A stretch of DNA of 64,000 nucleotides from Fontibacillus panacisegetis (GTDB lineage Bacteria; Bacillota; Bacilli; Paenibacillales; Paenibacillaceae). The position numbers and the translations under genes are program-made. Positions 36,997 through 45,789 of the stretch are shown one piece after another; within the stretch, counting starts at the first letter, position 1; each line of letters opens with the position of its first letter. The notes under the pieces were generated by a model. That model was not told the origin of the DNA and did not search any database. It saw nothing but the letters and a program-made list of their open reading frames with translations. The stretch spans positions 124,001 through 188,000 of the forward strand of contig NZ_FNBG01000003.1 in the NCBI RefSeq assembly GCF_900102215.1. Direction: 5' to 3'.

Positions 36997-37122
36997 TTAA
37001 TACGGTTTAGCCAGTTTACTAAATTTTCCTGTTGTAGTTTCTAATGCAAACATCTTATGTAGCAGTCCACCAGATATTACTTCGGGTGTTTTTATTATTT
37101 CACCAAGTTTTTTGTAGTCCAT
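36997..37122 (-). pseudogene. N-terminal remnant of an aminoglycoside/choline phosphotransferase family gene
   Basis: A 41-residue frame with EVISGGLLHKMFALETTTGK resembles the first strand pair of APH-family kinases (the usual SGGLLHRMYKLET-type start). It stops right after, with no kinase core (no HGD or DFD region) in any frame nearby. Most likely a decayed gene. Confidence 0.45.
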
Positions 37123-37312
37123 ACCTTTCTGCCTAGATAATCAGATAAGGAGGCCGGATAATCTTTTCTCCTTGATTTCTTTCTAAGCCCAAAATTTCAA
37201 GACGCTTTCATCAACTATACCTCTCTTTATCCACCTCTGTTGGTTTTCATTCTTTTATAGCTGTAATTATAATTTTTTATTTCTTTTTTCATCTATATAT
37301 ACATCTAAAACT

Positions 37313-37621
37313 TCATTGATATTTTCTTTCTAATTCTTTCTTGAATACTTGAATTGGTTTTTTATAATCAATAGGTTTATAGATAAACTTGTTCAACCAG
37401 GCACTAAGATCAAACGTATGATTAAATTCCACGTCACTACAATAAAGAGACATTTCCTTCATAGTTCCCAGGACACTCTTATCATTTACAAAAACTATAT
37501 GTTTTCTTCTTAATTGCAATATATTAACATGCCAACTAAAAAGCGAATCAACCTCATGTAATTCAACAGGAGTTACCTTCATATCTTTTATAAGTTTTTG
37601 AGTAAATCTAAGCGCTAGCAT
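37313..37621 (-). pseudogene. DUF6933-like protein, probably internally deleted
   Basis: The 102-residue product starts like DUF6933 proteins (RFTQKLIKDMKVTPVEL, DSLFSWHVNILQLRRKHIVFVNDKS). After residue 50 the usual RY..L-type middle part is missing, and the end (SAWLNKFIYKPIDYKK) resembles the family's far C-terminus. Members are about 160 residues, so an in-frame deletion is likely. A ribosome site GGGAG is in place, so it may still be made. Confidence 0.45.
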
Positions 37622-37680
37622 CTTATTTTTTGCTCCCTTAAATATATTCGCACTGGCTTCATAGTCATAAGTATGATTTG

Positions 37681-38115
37681 CTAGTCAGTTTTCTTATCTA
37701 TTTTTTGTATCTTAAATGTAAACTTCCACTCTGCTGTATTTCCTGAATATCTTCCCCGGTTTTCTTCAACATTTACCTTGATTGATTTGTTTATGGTTTT
37801 TGTTACAGAGGATACCTTTATAGTTAAACTCGAAGTATTACTATCAGGTATTTTATCTTGCTCCTCAGCATATGCTTCTAATTTAATGCTATCAGATGAT
37901 TTTAAACTTAGGGTTACTGTTGATCCTTCCTCAATTTCTTTGTCATTAACATATGCGATTGTATACCAATCATTACCAACATGATTATTCTCTACTAATT
38001 CCACACTTACGAGAGTTACCTTTAACTTTATTGTCTTTGCTGCTGCCGTTACAGGTTGTACGAGAATGGCAAAAAATAGCGAAAACACTAGTATAATTTT
38101 AAATCCTTTTTTCAT
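37681..38115 (-). CDS. Secreted protein of unknown function (144 aa)
   Basis: An N-terminal signal peptide (KKGFKIILVFSLFFAILVQP, cleavage near TAAAKT at about 25) leads to a beta-rich, Ser/Thr/Lys-rich domain. WYTIAYVNDKEIEEG and EWKFTFKIQKIDKK are notable. It looks like a small immunoglobulin-like exported domain. No function can be assigned. GGGAGG lies before ATG 38115. It reads in the same direction as the DUF6933-like gene, and the AT content of this stretch is higher than its core neighbours. Confidence 0.6.
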   Translation of the reverse strand: MKKGFKIILVFSLFFAILVQPVTAAAKTIKLKVTLVSVELVENNHVGNDWYTIAYVNDKEIEEGSTVTLSLKSSDSIKLEAYAEEQDKIPDSNTSSLTIKVSSVTKTINKSIKVNVEENRGRYSGNTAEWKFTFKIQKIDKKTD

Positions 38116-38280
38116 TGAGAGTGCCTCCCTCTAATGTACTTATAATATTTATCCTATACTATTTCATTAAAGATGTAAGTAACTCCTTCTTATTAATGAA
38201 ATTAACGAAATTTCCAATAACTTGGATAAATTTCATTTAGTATTTTATAGACCTCATAAGTTGGTCTTTAGACAGAAGTA

Positions 38281-38843
38281 TTGATATTTATTTTTGATGG
38301 ATATGCTGACTGGGAACCTGCTTATATATGTTCCGAATTGAATTCTTCGGATTCAGAATATGTTATTAAGACATTAAGCCTTGATAAAACCCCTAAAATT
38401 TCAATGGGCGGGTTTCAGGTTCTTCCAGATTATTCAGTTGAGGATTTTCCCGAAAATTTAGCTTACTAATTTTAGCTGGAGGGGATGCCTGGATGGAACA
38501 GAAAAACAATGCTGTACTACCGGTTGTTGATCATGCAGTTAAAAGGCATATTCCTGTGGGTGCTATTTGCAATGCAGTTAACTTTATGGCTGAAAATAAA
38601 TATTTAGATAAAATTAAGCATTCTGGAAATACTCTTGATTTTATGAAATCGCAAGCACCACATTATAATGGAGAACAGAATTTCATTGAAAAACAAGCTG
38701 TCTGCGATTCGAATATAATTACGGCTAATGGCTCTGCAGCGTTGGAATTTGCAAAAGAAATCTTGTTGTTATTGAAAGCCAAATCTGAAAACACTGTTTT
38801 GGATTGGTATAAACTTCATAAATCGGGATATTACCATGAGTAA
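38281..38843 (+). pseudogene. DJ-1/PfpI type glutamine amidotransferase-like gene, frameshifted
   Basis: Two frames together form one protein of the family. The first (TTG 38281 to stop 38467) gives FIFDGYADWEPAYI and MGGFQVLPDYSVEDFPENLAY. The second frame resumes with LLILAGGDAW and runs through HIPVGAICNAVNFMAENKYLD to SGYYHE at 38843. The switch lies near 38463, one base gained or two lost. In the intact family the cysteine of GAIC is the nucleophile, and it is present here. The frameshift would stop translation early unless corrected. Confidence 0.75.
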
Positions 38844-38956
38844 ACAGAACACTACAGTTTGATTGAAATTTAAACAATTGAACTGACTCTCTGGGTAAAT
38901 CATGATATAAATGTATACAATACAGATCATTAAATGATGACAAAAAGGAAAATACG

Positions 38957-39907
38957 ATGAACAGCCTATCTTCACTATATCCAGCCATTACAGCTCTTGA
39001 TCTGAGAAGCTGCTTAATTAGCCAGCAAGGTACGTTAAACTTTGAATATTATCGGAATCAACACACAGTGACTGAACTAGCAAAAATCAATTCCTGCACC
39101 AAAAGCATCTTGTCCTCACTCATTTGTATCACTATGGATAAGGGGCTGCTTCCACAATCTGATACACCAATAACAGCATTTTTTCCACAGCTAAAAATGG
39201 ACAATGATGCCCGAAAGCAGGAGATCACACTTGAGCATCTGTTGACGATGTCTTCGGGTTTTAACTGGACGGAATTTGGCGGGCAGAAGTCCTTCCCTCT
39301 AATGACCAAATCGCCCCATTGGACTAATTTTGTGCTGGAACAGACTTTGTCAGACCCTCCAGGGGCTAAAATGGAATACAATTCAGGCAATTCACAACTG
39401 CTGTCCGCCATTCTTGTCCAAACAGCGGGCATGTCTACCGCACGATTTGCCGAGCGATATTTGTTCGAGCCTCTTGGTATCGAAACCTACAACTGGGAGA
39501 TTGACCCTCAAGGAATACATACGGGCGGCTTCGGGCTGTGGCTTCGTCCAACAGATATGCTGAAGTTCGGGCAGCTCTATCTACAGCAAGGTACATGGAA
39601 CAACAAACAGCTCATCTCAAGGGAGCTGTTAGCACAATCTGTACAGCCCTTCATCTCCGTAGATGCTCCATACCGCGGAAGCTATGGCTGGCATTGGTGG
39701 ACCGATTCAGTTTCTGATCCATCGGATATGTCATCTGCGCCTGCTACCCAATATTTTTACGCCCGTGGTTATGGTGGACAGTATGTCTACATTATTCCGA
39801 GCCTGCAAACCGTAGTTGTCTTAAGTGATGATAAACCTAAAAAGAAACAGTATTCTTATGATGTATTCCGCCAGCTAATTGCGCCTACGCTGATTCACCA
39901 GCAATAG
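38957..39907 (+). CDS. Serine beta-lactamase/D-Ala peptidase family protein (class C fold)
   Basis: A 316-residue serine hydrolase. S-x-x-K is SCTKS near residue 47, the Y-x-N equivalent is YNSGNS near 141, and HTGGFGLWLRPTDMLKFGQLYL plus YGWHWW and YARGYGGQYVYI are typical of the beta-lactamase class C / DUF4444-like esterase group. There is no signal peptide, so it is probably cytosolic with esterase or peptidase activity rather than drug resistance. AAGGA stands before the ATG. Part of the C-terminal coding sequence is duplicated 0.6 kb downstream. Confidence 0.85.
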   Translation: MNSLSSLYPAITALDLRSCLISQQGTLNFEYYRNQHTVTELAKINSCTKSILSSLICITMDKGLLPQSDTPITAFFPQLKMDNDARKQEITLEHLLTMSSGFNWTEFGGQKSFPLMTKSPHWTNFVLEQTLSDPPGAKMEYNSGNSQLLSAILVQTAGMSTARFAERYLFEPLGIETYNWEIDPQGIHTGGFGLWLRPTDMLKFGQLYLQQGTWNNKQLISRELLAQSVQPFISVDAPYRGSYGWHWWTDSVSDPSDMSSAPATQYFYARGYGGQYVYIIPSLQTVVVLSDDKPKKKQYSYDVFRQLIAPTLIHQQ

Positions 39908-39956
39908 CTTAAAGCCCCTTCGCAAAGTCACCCCCAGTTTGTAAGTCGCATAAATT

Positions 39957-40003
39957 AAACAAGCCAGTAACTTGGTAAATTACCAAGCTCCGGCTTGTTT
40001 CTG
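39957..40003 (+). terminator. Rho-independent terminator after the beta-lactamase-type gene
   Basis: AAACAAGCC and GGCTTGTTT form the outer stem, with TTGGTAA/TTACCAA nested inside, followed by TCTGC. It lies 50 bases after the stop. Confidence 0.75.
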
Positions 40004-40021
40004 CTATATCATAATTCGAGC

Positions 40022-40258
40022 TTACTCTAACCCCTCAATAGTTCCTTCCTTCAATACGAAATATCCATTTCTAGCGAAGGCTAATATTTTACTGGCACTT
40101 ATTCCGGTCTGCTTCGAAATATCAATCACCATGGTGTCCGGGTAGACCTCGACGATGCTGCGTATTTTGAGGTAGGCGTCCTCACAGCTTTTGCACATTT
40201 TTCTACTTGTTTTCTCGGATAAATTTCCACAAAAATCACATATTTGATAGTTTCCCAT
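40022..40258 (-). CDS. YvyF-like (TIGR03826) zinc-ribbon protein
   Basis: A 78-residue protein with a four-cysteine zinc site (ICDFCGNLS and MCKSCEDAY), followed by a helical domain (VIDISKQTGISASKIL). The pattern matches the TIGR03826 family, including Bacillus YvyF, which is normally found in late flagellar/competence clusters. Here it is orphaned between beta-lactamase gene copies. GGAG precedes the ATG. Confidence 0.75.
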   Translation of the reverse strand: MGNYQICDFCGNLSEKTSRKMCKSCEDAYLKIRSIVEVYPDTMVIDISKQTGISASKILAFARNGYFVLKEGTIEGLE

Positions 40259-40394
40259 GGTGTCTCCTTTTCTATGTGTCTATGTACCTAGTGACTTTAA
40301 GAATAGATATTACTATTTTACTTGATGATCTCTATTATCGCTAGATATAGTTAATTAATTCAGTGAGTCTTGACGCGGCCGGACCGAACGATAC

Positions 40395-40508
40395 GTTATT
40401 CCGAGCATACAAACAGTAGTTGTTTTGAGTGATGATAAACGGAAAAAGAAGCAGGTTCCTGTGGACGTCTTTCGCGAGATTATAGCGCCTCTCTTGGCAT
40501 CAAAATAG
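40395..40508 (+). pseudogene. C-terminal remnant of a second class-C beta-lactamase-type gene
   Basis: A 37-codon frame, VIPSIQTVVVLSDDKRKKKQ followed by a short tail, is nearly the same as residues 278-313 of the intact gene at 38957-39907 (IIPSLQTVVVLSDDKPKKKQ and on). The rest of this second copy is absent, with the YvyF-like gene lying between the two. Confidence 0.8.
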
Positions 40509-40527
40509 TGTAGAATACATCCGGTCT

Positions 40528-40588
40528 AATACAAATGCCAGATCTCCAGGCAATTTCGAACATTGCTTGACGATCTGGCATTTGTATT
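40528..40588. terminator. Strong terminator hairpin closing the GntR operon
   Basis: AATACAAATGCCAGATC pairs perfectly with GATCTGGCATTTGTATT (17 bp). It stands ten bases beyond the last gene of the minus-strand operon. Confidence 0.85.
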
Positions 40589-40597
40589 TATAAGATA

Positions 40598-41362
40598 TTA
40601 AACGAAAACATATTCTCCTTCACCAATCTGAATCGTCTTTCCTTTGAGTGCTGTCGAATTCGTTTCAAAAATAACCTGTTTGAATTGATTCTCATCACCT
40701 TGCACGAAATCAAAAGACTTATCTCCAATCTTTAGGCTAAAGGCATCGTCCTCTGACTCTGCAACAGGCAGTCCTAATAGCGCTCCCCAATGTTTAGCGG
40801 TAGCCGCAGGATCTGAGACACGGAATACTGCGCTCACGATTTCAGCATGTCCTGCAGGATGTGGCTGAATGACTCCGGATGATGTTAATCTTTCCAGTCT
40901 TTCTGCATCTGTTCCGTTCCATTGAATGATAAATGGATAGACCAGTCCCTCAAAGTGCCCATCAATAGTCATCATCCGCCATTCTATTAATCTGCCCTCG
41001 TTATCTAAACGCCTGCCATTAATGATAGGAGATAATGATAAGCCTGCTTCATTCAAGGACGCTGCTACTTCTTCAATATTATCCGTCCGGATAACTACCC
41101 TGCTTAAGATTTCATGCTCCGGTAGAACTTTAACCGCATCTTTTACCACTCGGTTATGTTCTGTTGCCTTGGCCAATTCAAGATTCTCGATGCCCAGAAA
41201 CTCAATATAAGTCAGTCCAAAATAACTTAAGGCATTATAGGTTCCCCAATCTTTATGAGAACCCCCTTTAAAAGCAACCAATCCATGATCTTCAAAACTT
41301 GCAATCGGTTTGCTCAGATCATTAACATAGTGTACTAAATGATCCCACTTCATCGTGGCCAT
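40598..41362 (-). CDS. Glyoxalase-like VOC family protein
   Basis: A 254-residue protein with the Glyoxalase_3-type fold: an N-terminal WDHLVHYVNDLSKPI with the first metal ligand H, YIEFLGIEN as another ligand strand, and HAEIVSAVFRVSD starting a second module. Such proteins bind a metal and act on a small ligand, often isomerising, cleaving or protecting. It ends the eight-gene GntR/MetNIQ operon, with its ATG 2 bp beyond the upstream stop. Function in the pathway is unknown. Confidence 0.78.
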   Translation of the reverse strand: MATMKWDHLVHYVNDLSKPIASFEDHGLVAFKGGSHKDWGTYNALSYFGLTYIEFLGIENLELAKATEHNRVVKDAVKVLPEHEILSRVVIRTDNIEEVAASLNEAGLSLSPIINGRRLDNEGRLIEWRMMTIDGHFEGLVYPFIIQWNGTDAERLERLTSSGVIQPHPAGHAEIVSAVFRVSDPAATAKHWGALLGLPVAESEDDAFSLKIGDKSFDFVQGDENQFKQVIFETNSTALKGKTIQIGEGEYVFV

Positions 41363-41364
41363 GA

Positions 41365-42177
41365 TTACTTCACTCCTAGCTCAGTAGTTCGTTTTACAGC
41401 AGCAAGAACGCTTCTTTGCAGGCCTGCTGCGAAATCACTGTTGTTCAACTCGTACAAGCCATGAATCCCAACACCGCCGGGAGAATTATTAATATCGAGT
41501 AGCTGTCTTGGATGCAGCCCTGTTTGCTGAAGCATAACGACTGCTCCCATAACATTCTCCAGCGCTACCTTCCATGCTTGTTCCCGCGGGAGTCCAGCGA
41601 GAACACCAGCGTCTGCTAGAGATTCAATGAAATAATAGATATAATTGGGGCCAGCTACACCAAAACCAGTGAAGACATCCATTAATGTCTCATCCAGATA
41701 TTCTACCTTTCCAAATCCGAGCAAGAAACGCTCCACTTGATCACGAGTAGCGTAAGCATTTAACGCTACACCACTGTATCCGTACCCAGTATCGGTCAAT
41801 GTATTAGGAATGACCCGGATAATAGAGCGTTCAGCTCCAAAATAACCGGCCAACTGCGCATTTGTCACACCTGCCACAATCGATACAATTACGGCAGAAG
41901 ATGCAGCAAATTGTTGTACAATTTGTCCAAGTGCAACTAAATCATCCTGCGGCCGGACAGCAACCACAATCAGATCAGCTGTAGACAGGCCCTGCGCTTG
42001 CGAATTCTTCGTATCCACGCCGTATTTGGTATTCAAAAACTGAAGACGTGCCTCATTAATATCTGATACACTAATTTGATCTGCAGACAGGCTGTTATTC
42101 GTTATACTTGCCCGAATGATCGCTTCCGCCATCTGCCCTCCTCCAATAAAATGAATCCTTTCTTTTGTCACTTTCAT
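41365..42177 (-). CDS. Pyrroline-5-carboxylate reductase family oxidoreductase
   Basis: A 270-residue NAD(P)H enzyme. The Rossmann start is IHFIGGGQMAEAII, with VAVRPQDDLVALGQIV, SIVAGVTNAQLAGYFG and RVIPNTLTDTGYGYSG matching P5C reductase. The C-terminal SPGGVGIHGLYELNN corresponds to the conserved dimer-domain loop. Housekeeping ProC has TTIAGL there; the GIHGLYEL variation and the operon context suggest an imine or amino-acid derivative other than P5C. It overlaps neither neighbour. Confidence 0.82.
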   Translation of the reverse strand: MKVTKERIHFIGGGQMAEAIIRASITNNSLSADQISVSDINEARLQFLNTKYGVDTKNSQAQGLSTADLIVVAVRPQDDLVALGQIVQQFAASSAVIVSIVAGVTNAQLAGYFGAERSIIRVIPNTLTDTGYGYSGVALNAYATRDQVERFLLGFGKVEYLDETLMDVFTGFGVAGPNYIYYFIESLADAGVLAGLPREQAWKVALENVMGAVVMLQQTGLHPRQLLDINNSPGGVGIHGLYELNNSDFAAGLQRSVLAAVKRTTELGVK

Positions 42178-42189
42178 TCACATCCTTAA

Positions 42190-43017
42190 TTAATTGTTAT
42201 TCCATGCTTCAGGCAGAATGAAGCCATCATATTTCTCTAATCCAATAATATATTCTTCAAACTCTTTGGATTCATAAGCTGCTTTCAAGTCTTTTGCCCA
42301 TTGAGCATTTTCGTCCTTTTTATTTACCGATACGATAATTCTGTGTTCCAGCGGTGTATTTTCTATTTTTAAAGCATCTGTAATCTTTCTGTCCGAATTC
42401 GCAATGTAATTACCGTTTACAACACCATAATCAACATCTTGAAGGGAAACCAGAATTTGAGCCGGGTCCAGGATTTTAATGTCAATATTATATTTATCCG
42501 GTTCCATACTGTTAATGTTAAAATCAGCTACACCCGCACCATCTTTAATTTTGACCCAACCCAGTTCTTCCAGAATACGCAGTGCACGCTCTTGGTTCAC
42601 CGGATCGTTCGGAACAGCTACGGTTGTACCATCTTTGACATCGTCCAGCGTAGTATGCTTTACGGAATAAAGACCTTGCGGAGCACCCGGTACATAAGCT
42701 ATGCCTACCATGTCTGCATTGATTTCTTTGTTAATGGCCTCCATATAGGCCGTACTTTGGAATATACTAGCGTCAATAGAGCCTTCCTTCATCGCTGGAT
42801 TGACTTGCATGTTCTGCGAGAAGGTTTTTATATCAATGGTATATCCCTTTTTCTCCAGAATCGGTTGAATCGATTGACGGAATTGTTCCTCATAGGTTCC
42901 GACACCAAATCCAACGGTAATCTTCTTCTTATCTCCAGAATTCTCTGCTGCTTGATTTCCGCAAGCCGTCAACACTGCCAGAACACCTATCAACATCACT
43001 AACACTAACTTTTTCAT
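42190..43017 (-). CDS. metQ: MetQ/NlpA-type ABC substrate-binding lipoprotein
   Basis: A 275-residue lipoprotein. The signal peptide ends in a lipobox (VLTACGNQ, cysteine near 19). The NlpA domain begins KKKITVGFGVGTYEEQF and contains NPAMKEGSIDASIFQS and YNIDIKILDPAQI. It would deliver a methionine-like ligand to the MetN/MetI complex encoded in the same operon. The surrounding enzymes suggest the natural ligand may be a derivative rather than methionine itself. No S-box precedes the operon. Confidence 0.88.
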   Translation of the reverse strand: MKKLVLVMLIGVLAVLTACGNQAAENSGDKKKITVGFGVGTYEEQFRQSIQPILEKKGYTIDIKTFSQNMQVNPAMKEGSIDASIFQSTAYMEAINKEINADMVGIAYVPGAPQGLYSVKHTTLDDVKDGTTVAVPNDPVNQERALRILEELGWVKIKDGAGVADFNINSMEPDKYNIDIKILDPAQILVSLQDVDYGVVNGNYIANSDRKITDALKIENTPLEHRIIVSVNKKDENAQWAKDLKAAYESKEFEEYIIGLEKYDGFILPEAWNNN

Positions 43018-43028
43018 ACTTTCCTCTC

Positions 43029-44048
43029 CTATTCAGATACAGATTTTTTTAATTGTTCCAACGCTTCATCCGTCACATTTAGTGGGATGGCGCAATTTGG
43101 CGCAAGAATAAACGGTTGATTCTTCATTAATGTCAATGCTTCTTTAGCCTGCTGCTTGATTTGTGCAATATCGTTTGCAGCAAACAGCGCATGATCGACT
43201 CCACCTACCTTGGTAGCTTTGAGATTCGCATCCAAACCTGGATTTCCCTCGGCTACAGTATCCCAGCTAATCCCATCAATCCGATAATCATTGAATATCT
43301 CAGGCCTTGCATAAGGTCCGCAAGTATGAAGAATGTTTTTGCCATAGCTCGTAGCCTCCAGGACAATAGAATCATAGGGTCTGGATAACTCATTAAACAT
43401 AGCATCATCAAACAATTCAGGGTGAGCCGTACCCGTTACTGCGTAGAATAAGCCGTCGGAACCTGCTTGCCGCAGCTCTTGTACATAATCGGCCAAGGTT
43501 AATGAAATAGTATGCAACGCATGATGTGCTGCTGCCCTATGCTCTTTAAACAAAGATTCCAAAGTTACAGGGTGCTCAATGCCAAACACTGTTTTGTAAA
43601 CATAAGCAGAGCGGCCTACAATAAATAGCAACACTGTTAATGGTGAGAATACCGTTTGGATTAGTGGGGTTTCAGGCAATCCTTGACGAATTTTTCTAAC
43701 CGCATCTAAGTGCTCTGCCAAAGGTGCTGAATCTACAGCCTTTATGACTTCGATATCCCACAGATTAGCTGCTGTCGGAATCACCGTCGTTTGCTGCCTA
43801 GGAAATACGGTCTGATAATCCTTAAAGTCGTATTGATTCCCCCAAGCTTCCGCTAAATAAGTCGCTCTTGGATTAATCTTGACCCAATCCCAATCGTATT
43901 TTTTGGTAAAAGAAATTGTTGTTTCTGCTAAATCATCTGCATTTTGTTCTTTGTCAATGAAATGACGCCATCCGCTGACAATCGGACGATCCGCCAGTTC
44001 TCCGGATAATAATGCATTAAATCGATCTTGCTTGCTCCACTCACTCAT
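43029..44048 (-). CDS. UroD-family zinc methyltransferase-like protein
   Basis: A 339-residue protein of the uroporphyrinogen decarboxylase fold. The zinc-site pattern of the MtaA/CmuA-type methyltransferases is present: ILHTCGP near 240 (His and Cys) and APNCAIPLNV near 315 (second Cys). The N-terminal RFNALLSGELADRPIVSGW is the usual opening of the family. These enzymes move methyl groups to cobalamin or thiols; no corrinoid protein is encoded nearby. It lies between metI and metQ of the operon. Heme biosynthesis is unlikely, as true HemE residues are missing. Confidence 0.82.
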   Translation of the reverse strand: MSEWSKQDRFNALLSGELADRPIVSGWRHFIDKEQNADDLAETTISFTKKYDWDWVKINPRATYLAEAWGNQYDFKDYQTVFPRQQTTVIPTAANLWDIEVIKAVDSAPLAEHLDAVRKIRQGLPETPLIQTVFSPLTVLLFIVGRSAYVYKTVFGIEHPVTLESLFKEHRAAAHHALHTISLTLADYVQELRQAGSDGLFYAVTGTAHPELFDDAMFNELSRPYDSIVLEATSYGKNILHTCGPYARPEIFNDYRIDGISWDTVAEGNPGLDANLKATKVGGVDHALFAANDIAQIKQQAKEALTLMKNQPFILAPNCAIPLNVTDEALEQLKKSVSE

Positions 44049-44076
44049 CTGTCGATCCCCCCAATGTATGTTATTA

Positions 44077-44736
44077 CTAGTAGCGACGAATTTTCCTTGC
44101 TAGTGTATTACCTAAAGATTGAATGCCTTGTACTAAAATAATGAGAATAATTACAGTAGCTATCACAACAACAGTGTCAAAACGTTGGTATCCATATACG
44201 ATAGCCAAGTCTCCGACACCGCCGCCCCCCACAGTTCCGGCCATTGCAGTTGCGCCAATCAAACCGATCGTGGCAGTTGTCAAAGACAGGATTAATGATC
44301 CAACCGCCTCCGGCAGCAAGAAATACTTTATGACTTGAAATGGAGTAGCCCCCATCGACTCGGCGGCTTCAAGGATTCCCGGATTCACTTCAAGCAGGGA
44401 GTTTTCTACCAAACGTCCTATATAGGGTGCAATATAGATAATCAACGGTACGATCGCTGCACTTGTCCCAATTGAGGTCTGCACAATCAAGCGGGTGAAG
44501 GGTACAATCGCTACTAGCAAAATAATAAAAGGCAAAGAGCGTATAATGTTGATAATCGGATTTAGTATGGCATAAAGCACTTTGTTCTCCAAAACCCCAC
44601 CTGGACGAGTGACTACAAGTAGTATCCCAAATGGAATGCCGATCAGCGAGCCAACAAACAAAGAGATTCCCACCATTTGAATCGTCTCGATAATCGCCTG
44701 CAGAAATTGATCACCGGTTATTGCTGTTTTAAACAT
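44077..44736 (-). CDS. metI: MetI-type ABC transporter permease
   Basis: A 219-residue permease with five membrane helices. GATPFQVIKYFLLPEAVGS near 127 is the cytoplasmic coupling motif, and GVGDLAIVYGYQRF near 180 is the MetI-family end loop. It overlaps the MetN stop by eight bases, so translation is coupled. Partner of the ATPase directly upstream. Confidence 0.92.
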   Translation of the reverse strand: MFKTAITGDQFLQAIIETIQMVGISLFVGSLIGIPFGILLVVTRPGGVLENKVLYAILNPIINIIRSLPFIILLVAIVPFTRLIVQTSIGTSAAIVPLIIYIAPYIGRLVENSLLEVNPGILEAAESMGATPFQVIKYFLLPEAVGSLILSLTTATIGLIGATAMAGTVGGGGVGDLAIVYGYQRFDTVVVIATVIILIILVQGIQSLGNTLARKIRRY

Positions 44737-45754
44737 CAGATTCTACCTCCTCTATACCGACTCCATTCCTTTTTAAGAAAGATAAAGCATTGTTAAGCTC
44801 TGATGCCTCTCCACTTAATTGAATAATCATGGTTCCCAATGTCGTTTCTTGAATCTCTGTCATATTCGCAAATAAAATATTGACCTTCACATCGCAGGAA
44901 CGAATCATCTCATACAGGACAGGCTCAGAAGCTTTTGCACCGGCAAAACTAAGTTTATAACGATGACTGCCATGTTCTGCATGGATTGATTTTTGAACGC
45001 TTGAAGTAACGCTATTTTGAATAACCGTCTTGACAAAATTTTGTGTAGTCTGATGTTTGGGATGTCCGAAAACATCTAGAACGCTTCCTTGTTCGATAAT
45101 CCGCCCCTCTTCCATCACCGCCACCTTGTTACAAATTTCTTGAATGACAGACATTTCATGAGTAATGATCATCACAGTAATGTTGTATTCAGCATTGATT
45201 TTTTTCAAAAGCTGCAAGATCGAATGGGTCGTCTGCGGATCCAAAGCAGAGGTCGCTTCGTCGCACAGTAGGATAGACGGATTCGAAGCAAGCGCTCTGG
45301 CAATCCCGACACGCTGTTTCTGTCCACCGGATAATTCACTCGGGTAACTGTCCGCTTTGTCGGTCAAACCAACAAACTCTAGCAATTCCAATACCCGCTG
45401 GCGAATTTCATTTTTATTCTTTTTTAATAGAACGAGAGGGATCGCCACATTATCAAATACTTTTTTAGATTCTAATAGATTAAAGTGTTGAAAGATCATG
45501 CCTATATTTTTCTTAGCAGCTCGTAATTCTTTATCATTGTAAGTGCCTAAATCACGTCCAGATACCAGAACCTGTCCTTTGGTTGGTCTTTCCAAATAAT
45601 TGACTAAACGAATTAATGTGCTCTTCCCTGCACCACTGTAGCCGATAACCCCGAATATATCGCCTTTTTCGACCTTTAAATCGATCCCTTTAAGAGCATC
45701 AATTGTGATCCCTTTCCTAGTAAACGTTTTGTAAACATTCTTTAATTCAATCAT
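44729..45754 (-). CDS. metN: MetN-type ABC transporter ATP-binding protein
   Basis: A 341-residue ATPase. Walker A is GYSGAGKSTLIRL, the Q-loop MIFQHFNLL, signature LSGGQKQRVGIARAL, Walker B LLCDEATSALD, and the H-loop MIITHEMS. The C-terminal 90 residues form the ACT-like NIL domain that senses methionine in MetN. So the transporter should be gated by an amino acid of this type. ATG 45754 fits GGGGGG at eight bases. The NIL domain has VNILFANMTEIQETTLGTMI. Confidence 0.93.
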   Translation of the reverse strand: MIELKNVYKTFTRKGITIDALKGIDLKVEKGDIFGVIGYSGAGKSTLIRLVNYLERPTKGQVLVSGRDLGTYNDKELRAAKKNIGMIFQHFNLLESKKVFDNVAIPLVLLKKNKNEIRQRVLELLEFVGLTDKADSYPSELSGGQKQRVGIARALASNPSILLCDEATSALDPQTTHSILQLLKKINAEYNITVMIITHEMSVIQEICNKVAVMEEGRIIEQGSVLDVFGHPKHQTTQNFVKTVIQNSVTSSVQKSIHAEHGSHRYKLSFAGAKASEPVLYEMIRSCDVKVNILFANMTEIQETTLGTMIIQLSGEASELNNALSFLKRNGVGIEEVESDV

Positions 45755-45789
45755 TTTTATTCCCCCCAATCGTACTTCGAATTTTGGAT

